Assembly: GCA_017413675.1 (NCBI GenBank)
Contig: JAFPSR010000073.1
Location: 1 to 17,573 of the forward strand
Source of the DNA: Clostridia bacterium
Lineage (GTDB): Bacteria > Bacillota_A > Clostridia > Christensenellales > UBA1750
Direction of reading: 5' to 3'
Length of the DNA stretch: 17,573 nt
The translations under genes were made by a program, and so were the position numbers. Each line of letters opens with the position of its first letter. Within the stretch, counting starts at the first letter, position 1. Of the stretch, positions 13,944 through 17,573 are shown piece by piece. The notes below the pieces were generated by a model. It saw only the letters and a program-made list of their open reading frames with translations, did no database searches and was not told the DNA's origin.

Positions 13944-14444
13944 CTATTTCCGGATCCTGAAAAAATAGTGCTCGGCATCCTCCCCGGTCTGACAGGCCCC
14001 GTTTTTTTGCATCACCCTTTGGGAAGCAATATTATCCTTGTTTACCCGCAGATATATTTCCTCTTCCGGAACGATCTGCCTGGCAAACTGCAGCGTCAGC
14101 ATGAGTCCGATTGTCCCGTATCCTTTTCCCCGGGCATCCCTGCGGATGCTGTACCCGATATGTCCGGCTCCGTTCCGAAGCGCTTCCGTCAGATAATGAC
14201 GGATTCTGAACTCTCCGACCAATATCCCTTCATCCCACAGATAATAGAAGGTCTCCGGGACAAACCAGTCCGGCATGTTTACCGGATGTTCATAGGAAAT
14301 CAGGGTGGGCAGGACGGTATCCCGGTACTCCTGAAAGGAAACCCCGTGATACGGGTTCGTCAGCCCGTTTTCATCCGCCGGCAGGGCTGTGGTATACTCC
14401 CACTGTGCCTGGGCATCTTCCTTATTGATCTTCCGAAGTTCCAT
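13944..14444 (-). CDS. GNAT-family acetyltransferase (RimJ/RimL-like)
   Basis: A 166-residue GNAT protein. MELRKINKEDAQAQWEY begins the fold, ILVGEFRIRHYL and GHIGYSIRRDARGKGYGTIGLMLTLQFA give strands 4-5 and the acetyl-CoA pyrophosphate loop RRDARGKGYG (R/QxxGxG/A), and VNKDNIASQRVMQKNGA is the typical C-terminal part of RimJ/RimL-like and predicted acetyltransferases. The substrate (an N-terminal amine, amino acid or small amine) is unknown. The ribosome site GGGGGCG before ATG 14444 is atypical. The gene is 47 bases after the CDF transporter gene and 34 bases before the lipoprotein. Confidence 0.88.
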   Translation of the reverse strand: MELRKINKEDAQAQWEYTTALPADENGLTNPYHGVSFQEYRDTVLPTLISYEHPVNMPDWFVPETFYYLWDEGILVGEFRIRHYLTEALRNGAGHIGYSIRRDARGKGYGTIGLMLTLQFARQIVPEEEIYLRVNKDNIASQRVMQKNGACQTGEDAEHYFFRIRK

Positions 14445-14491
14445 CTTTCGCCCCCGGGATTTTCTTCTTTCTGCTTGTTTTCCGAGTATTC

Positions 14492-15589
14492 CTAATCACT
14501 GAAGTTGGGATCCAGGTTGATGGAAATGCTCTTTCCAGGCAGGATATCCCCTACTTCCTGTGTAATTGTTCTGATGAATTCTGCGCGGTCCTTTACGGTG
14601 AAATCAATCGTTATATCGAAGGATGCCTCGTCTTCCCCGATGAAAATCCCATGCACACCCAGCGCGCCGTCATGCTTCAGGACAACCTCCCGGATCCGGT
14701 CATACACATCCTGCTGGGACTGGTTGACCGCATAGATCCCGACCGTTACAAAGATATTGAACTCCTTGAGGACCGCACTCTGGATTTTGCGGGTCAATTG
14801 ATGAATCTCCTCCGCCGTGGATTCACCTGCCACTTCCACGTGCAGAGATCCGATTGCGGAATTCGGCCCATAGTTATGGAGGATCAGGTCATATACCCCG
14901 AGGACCCCGTCAATGCCTCGCACCGTATCCTTGATGGCTTTGGTAACCTCACTGTCCGGGCGGTTCCCGACGATATCACTGACGGATTCCATCAGCATTT
15001 CAATTCCCGCCTTGATGATAAAGATGGCAATCACAGCCCCGATGTACCCATCCAGGGAAACATGGAATATAAACAGAAGCAATGCGCCAAGGAGTGTGGA
15101 CGCGGAGATGATGGCGTCAAAACTGGCATCGGATCCGGAGGCAACCAGCGCATCTGAATTGTACTTTTTCCCTCTGGCTTTCACAAACCTCCCCAGGACC
15201 AGTTTTACGACAACCGCAACCGCGATGATCACGATACTCCAGATGGAAAAATCCGGTGCTTCCGGGGAAATAATCTTCTTCACAGATTCAATCAGAGAAG
15301 TCACGCCGGCTACAATGATTACAATAGCGATCAGGATCGCGCTGAAGTATTCCCATCTCCCATGTCCGAAAGGATGGTCGTTATCCGGTTTCCGACGGGC
15401 GATTTTCACTCCAATGATCGTAATTACGGAAGAAATGGCATCAGTCAGGTTATTTACGGCATCCAGCGTCACGGCAATCGAACCGGACAGCAGTCCGATC
15501 ATCGCCTTAAATGCTGCCAGAAAAACGTTAGCGATAATCCCGATAATGCTTGTCTGCGTTATTTTTCTTTCCCTTACAACTGTATCCAT
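14492..15589 (-). CDS. Cation diffusion facilitator (CDF) metal exporter, probably manganese or iron
   Basis: A 365-residue membrane antiporter that would export a divalent metal against protons. It has six transmembrane helices in the first 215 residues and the DHPFGHGRWEYFSA motif (71-84) after helix 2. The transport site reads Asn46-xxx-Asp50 in helix 2 and Asp154-xxx-Asp158 in helix 5. The zinc branch uses His/Asp; an Asn/Asp set is associated with manganese transporters such as MntE, so Mn2+ (or Fe2+) is the best guess. The cytoplasmic C-terminus is longer than usual: one ferredoxin-like domain (about 216-300) is followed by a second, similar stretch (about 305-365). ATG 15589 has AGGAGG before it. 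It is the first gene of the eight-gene operon. Confidence 0.92.
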   Translation of the reverse strand: MDTVVRERKITQTSIIGIIANVFLAAFKAMIGLLSGSIAVTLDAVNNLTDAISSVITIIGVKIARRKPDNDHPFGHGRWEYFSAILIAIVIIVAGVTSLIESVKKIISPEAPDFSIWSIVIIAVAVVVKLVLGRFVKARGKKYNSDALVASGSDASFDAIISASTLLGALLLFIFHVSLDGYIGAVIAIFIIKAGIEMLMESVSDIVGNRPDSEVTKAIKDTVRGIDGVLGVYDLILHNYGPNSAIGSLHVEVAGESTAEEIHQLTRKIQSAVLKEFNIFVTVGIYAVNQSQQDVYDRIREVVLKHDGALGVHGIFIGEDEASFDITIDFTVKDRAEFIRTITQEVGDILPGKSISINLDPNFSD

Positions 15590-15626
15590 AGTTCTCCTCC
15601 TGCCCCTTTTGAAAAGAGTATATTTT

Positions 15627-15655
15627 ATTCTAACACAGATAAACCTGTAGATGAA
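15627..15655 (-). promoter_or_regulatory. Probable promoter of the CDF-led eight-gene operon
   Basis: On the minus strand TTCATC (15655-15650), a 17-base spacer and TAGAAT (15632-15627) are preceded by TGT, an extended -10. The -35 matches only three of six positions. A second -10-like TATACT lies a few bases downstream. Confidence 0.5.
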
Positions 15656-15762
15656 CCATACCCCTGCAAAGGATCGCTGCTTCCCGCAGCCTTTAGCAAT
15701 TCCCCATTCCTTGTTTCATATTATGAACCGGCAGATCCATTCTCGCAAACCACGGATTTCCA

Positions 15763-15771
15763 TGATACAAT
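15763..15771 (+). promoter_or_regulatory. Extended -10 promoter for the methyltransferase/tautomerase operon
   Basis: TGATACAAT on the plus strand (TG at 15763-15764, TACAAT at 15766-15771) is a good extended -10. No clear -35 is present. The start of transcription would be near 15778, leaving a leader of about 27 bases with AGAGGAG at 15791-15797. The stretch 15656-15762 between the two divergent units contains nothing else I recognise. Confidence 0.55.
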
Positions 15772-15804
15772 GTTAATAGAAAAGCTTTACAGAGGAGACT
15801 GCTT

Positions 15805-16761
15805 ATGAACAAGAGAGAACGCGTCATTGCTGCATTCCAGGGCAAGGAAGTTGACCATGTCCCGGTCTGCATGTGGAAACATGTCCCCCATGAATTCTGG
15901 GCGGATGACAATCAGTTCGTTCAGTGCCAGTTGGATTCCTACAAGAATACCGACGTGGATTTTATGAAACTGTCCGGTGACAAGTATTTCGGATGGCCTT
16001 CTCCCGTCCTGGATGGGATCGCCAAAGCAGAAGACCTTTTCAAATTCGAACGGCTGGGTCCGAACCATCCCTTCATCCGCGGACAAATTGAACGTACCAA
16101 GAAAATCATTGATGGATTGAACGGGGAATGCGTCGCCCTTTATCTGGTATTCGTTCCCCTGTCCTGTCTGCGTCTGCAGATCGGCTATCCCATGATGATG
16201 AAACTGATCCGTGAAAATCCGGAAGCCATGAAATTTGCCTGCAGTGTCATTGCGGAAGATCTCAAGGACCTCGTACGCGGTATTATTCAGGAAGCCGGCG
16301 CCGATGGCATCTTCTACAGTGTACAGAACGGTGAAGTTGACCGCTTTACGTATGAGGAATACCGTGATTGGGTTACTCCCAGCGATAAGATCGTACTGGA
16401 TTATGCCAACAGCATCAGTTCCATGAACGCGATTCATCTGTGTGCCTGGGAAGAAGTCCAGAACCGTCTTTGCATTTGGGAAGACTATAAAGCTCCGGTT
16501 GTCAGCTGGTCCCGCTTCATTGACCTGAAGGACATCCAGGAAGCCAAGAAGAAGTTCGGCTGCACCGTATGGGGCGGCTTTGACAACCGTCCCGGCACCT
16601 TCCTGTATACAGCTTCCCGGGAAGAAATCGAACAGGAAGTCCGTTCCCTGATCGAACAGGGCGGCAAAACCGGTTATATCCTCGGTTCCGACTGCAGTAT
16701 CCATGGGGAACTGCCCGAAGAAAGGATCCGTTGGGTTGTGGAAGCTGCCCGAAAAGTATAA
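15805..16761 (+). CDS. URO-D-superfamily protein of the corrinoid methyltransferase (MtaA/CmuA-like) type
   Basis: A 318-residue TIM-barrel protein of the uroporphyrinogen decarboxylase superfamily (MNKRERVIAAFQGKEVDHVPV is a standard start of the group). It is unlikely to be HemE: it carries the zinc-binding signature of methylcobamide methyltransferases, His211-x-Cys213 (IHLCAW) and Cys297 (GSDCSI), with 84 residues between the last two. Such enzymes move methyl groups between a corrinoid protein and a thiol or other acceptor. No corrinoid-binding protein, reductive activase or methanogenesis gene is nearby, so partners must be encoded elsewhere or the protein does something else. Start ATG 15805 has GAGGAG seven bases upstream. 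The MIF-like tautomerase gene follows after 47 bases in the same transcript. Confidence 0.88.
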   Translation: MNKRERVIAAFQGKEVDHVPVCMWKHVPHEFWADDNQFVQCQLDSYKNTDVDFMKLSGDKYFGWPSPVLDGIAKAEDLFKFERLGPNHPFIRGQIERTKKIIDGLNGECVALYLVFVPLSCLRLQIGYPMMMKLIRENPEAMKFACSVIAEDLKDLVRGIIQEAGADGIFYSVQNGEVDRFTYEEYRDWVTPSDKIVLDYANSISSMNAIHLCAWEEVQNRLCIWEDYKAPVVSWSRFIDLKDIQEAKKKFGCTVWGGFDNRPGTFLYTASREEIEQEVRSLIEQGGKTGYILGSDCSIHGELPEERIRWVVEAARKV

Positions 16762-16808
16762 CCTCTGGAAAACGGATCCAATCATTTCCATAACAGGAGG
16801 ACAATCAA

Positions 16809-17159
16809 ATGCCGTATCTGAATGTACATATCGGAAAACCGATAACGGAAGAAAAGAAAAATGAGCTGATGCTTGCCATTGCAGGCCATATGCCGATCAT
16901 CCCCGGCAAAACCATCGACAACACCATGATCGAGATCAGCGCCGGCAGGGATATGTATATGGGCGGAGAGAAAAAGCCCCTGATCTTCGTAGACATGCGG
17001 ATTCTTGGGACAGCTCCCCTGGAGTGCAAGGATGCTTTTGTAAAAGCCCTTGCGGGAGAGTTTGAAAAAATCCTGGATATTCCCGGCAGGAATCTGTATT
17101 TCAACATCATTGATATGCCTGCATGGGGATCCGGGAACGGAGTTCATGCTGCAAGATAA
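16809..17159 (+). CDS. MIF-like tautomerase-superfamily protein
   Basis: A 116-residue protein. Pro2 (MPYLNVHIG) is the catalytic N-terminal proline of the tautomerase superfamily after Met removal. Length and C-terminus (FEKILDIPGRNLYFNIIDMPAWGSGNG) match macrophage migration inhibitory factor and phenylpyruvate/dopachrome tautomerases, in which the ...VYINYYDMN...WN block sits at the same place, rather than the 62-residue 4-oxalocrotonate tautomerases. It would act as a cytoplasmic trimer on an enol/keto acid. AGGAGG lies eight bases before ATG 16809. It follows the URO-D-superfamily gene in a two-gene operon closed by the terminator at 17215-17250. The substrate is unknown; a link to methyl transfer chemistry is inferred only from the pairing. 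Confidence 0.87.
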   Translation: MPYLNVHIGKPITEEKKNELMLAIAGHMPIIPGKTIDNTMIEISAGRDMYMGGEKKPLIFVDMRILGTAPLECKDAFVKALAGEFEKILDIPGRNLYFNIIDMPAWGSGNGVHAAR

Positions 17160-17164
17160 TATGC

Positions 17165-17194
17165 CTGCAGCATAAAAAGCGATGTGTGCTGCAG
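17165..17194 (+). other. Stem-loop just after the tautomerase stop codon
   Basis: CTGCAGCA (17165-17172) and TGCTGCAG (17187-17194) form a perfect 8-bp stem with a 14-base loop, followed by GATATACCGGTTTTTT. It lies 5 bases after the stop codon and 20 bases before the main terminator. It may be a weak first terminator or an mRNA 3' protecting structure. Confidence 0.5.
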
Positions 17195-17214
17195 GATATA
17201 CCGGTTTTTTCGCA

Positions 17215-17250
17215 GAGGACACCTCTCTCAAGAGAGATGTCCTCTTTTTT
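17215..17250 (+). terminator. Strong intrinsic terminator of the methyltransferase/tautomerase operon
   Basis: GAGGACA pairs with TGTCCTC and TCTCT with AGAGA inside it (17215-17244), followed by TTTTTT on the plus strand. Confidence 0.93.
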
Positions 17251-17277
17251 CATCCCACGGTACCTGAAGATCGGGGA

Positions 17278-17307
17278 TTGATTGGGGGATTCTAACAGAG
17301 ATATAAT
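17278..17307 (+). promoter_or_regulatory. Promoter for the gene at the right edge
   Basis: TTGATT (17278-17283), an 18-base spacer and a perfect TATAAT (17302-17307) on the plus strand. Transcription would start near 17314, giving a leader of roughly 200 bases before the next recognisable start. In that leader only a weak CGGAT/ATCCG stem (17339-17354), a GAAGGAGG (17432-17439) and an adjoining 10-base palindrome ATGACGTCAT (17440-17449) are seen. Confidence 0.65.
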
Positions 17308-17511
17308 AAATATACGGGATACCCTCATGTCTCTGATCCGGATGGGCAAATCCGTCCGTTTCTTTATATCGGTAATCCCGGAACACTATCCATTATGTCC
17401 CTTTAATGTGCATGCAGAACATCATTCGACAGAAGGAGGATGACGTCATTTCTGCTGAGACGAATTCCGGAAAACATGTACCGGACCTGCAGCAAATGAC
17501 GCTCAAAAGCT

Positions 17512-17573
17512 ATGAAAACCGATGTAATTGCAATTTCCAGTGACGGAAACAATATGGAATCCGTGCTTACCCA
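17512..17573 (+). CDS. Start of an unidentified protein, possibly an anti-sigma-factor-like ATPase (runs off the right edge)
   Basis: Only 20 codons are present, reading MKTDVIAISSDGNNMESVLT. The pattern KTDVIxISSxGxxMExxL resembles the N-terminus of small histidine-kinase-like ATP-binding proteins common in Clostridia, but this rests on memory of a short segment. An in-frame TGA 12 bases upstream makes ATG 17512 the first possible start. No Shine-Dalgarno sequence is at normal distance. A 43-codon frame (17412-17543) overlaps it out of phase and could be a coupling leader peptide or chance. Confidence 0.4.
   Translation, partial: MKTDVIAISSDGNNMESVLT

Noticed and set aside
12938..13960. A 340-codon plus-strand frame opposite acetyltransferase and lipoprotein genes
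   Set aside because: It crosses two recognised genes with normal motifs on the other strand and looks like antisense sequence.
15656..15762. A cobalamin riboswitch before the methyltransferase-like gene
   Set aside because: The spacer is too short, no B12-box sequence is present, and the promoter lies close to the start codon.
15805..16761. Haem biosynthesis gene hemE
   Set aside because: The HxC...C zinc motif, the shorter length and the absence of other haem genes point to the methyltransferase branch.
15787..16791. A 334-codon minus-strand frame opposite the URO-D-superfamily gene
   Set aside because: The plus-strand gene has promoter, ribosome site and the zinc signature; the minus frame has none.

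Overview
The window looks like chromosomal DNA of a Clostridia-type Firmicute of roughly 50% GC. Support comes from strong AGGAGG-type ribosome binding sites, a T-box leader, a LytTR/DUF3021 pair, lrgAB, intrinsic terminators with short U-tracts and short intergenic gaps. A gut or rumen anaerobe fits the alpha-xylosidase-like enzyme, but the species cannot be named from the sequence. No tRNA, rRNA, transposase, integrase, phage gene or CRISPR array was found.

Left part (1-5260, all minus strand). The window opens inside an AMP-forming acyl/aryl-CoA ligase (N-terminal 241 residues present). It is preceded by a complete T-box leader whose specifier reads UAC (tyrosine), with its own promoter and terminator. 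Next comes a sugar operon, read in the order HAD hydrolase, GH31 alpha-xylosidase/alpha-glucosidase, Gfo/Idh/MocA sugar dehydrogenase. It has promoters before the HAD and Gfo/Idh genes and a strong terminator at its end.

Middle part (5260-10330). A LytTR transcription factor and its DUF3021 membrane partner, a MATE efflux protein and a serine esterase lie on the minus strand, each unit closed by its own hairpin terminator. The esterase is divergent from lrgA-lrgB on the plus strand. The two promoters overlap at the -10 elements inside a pair of inverted repeats.

Right-centre part (10336-15589, minus strand). Eight closely spaced genes read as one operon from a promoter near 15640 to a hairpin near 10300: CDF metal transporter, GNAT, lipoprotein, phosphinothricin-type GNAT, GNAT, TIM-barrel sugar isomerase, nitrilase-family amidohydrolase, TfoX N-terminal-domain protein.

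Right end (15763-17573, plus strand). A two-gene operon pairs a URO-D-superfamily protein carrying the HxC...C zinc signature of corrinoid methyltransferases with a MIF-like tautomerase, followed by a strong terminator. A TTGATT/TATAAT promoter then leads, after a long leader, to the first 20 codons of a gene that runs off the window.

The observations most worth following are the tyrosine T-box on a CoA-ligase gene, the methyltransferase/tautomerase pair without a visible corrinoid protein, and the shared esterase/lrgAB control region.
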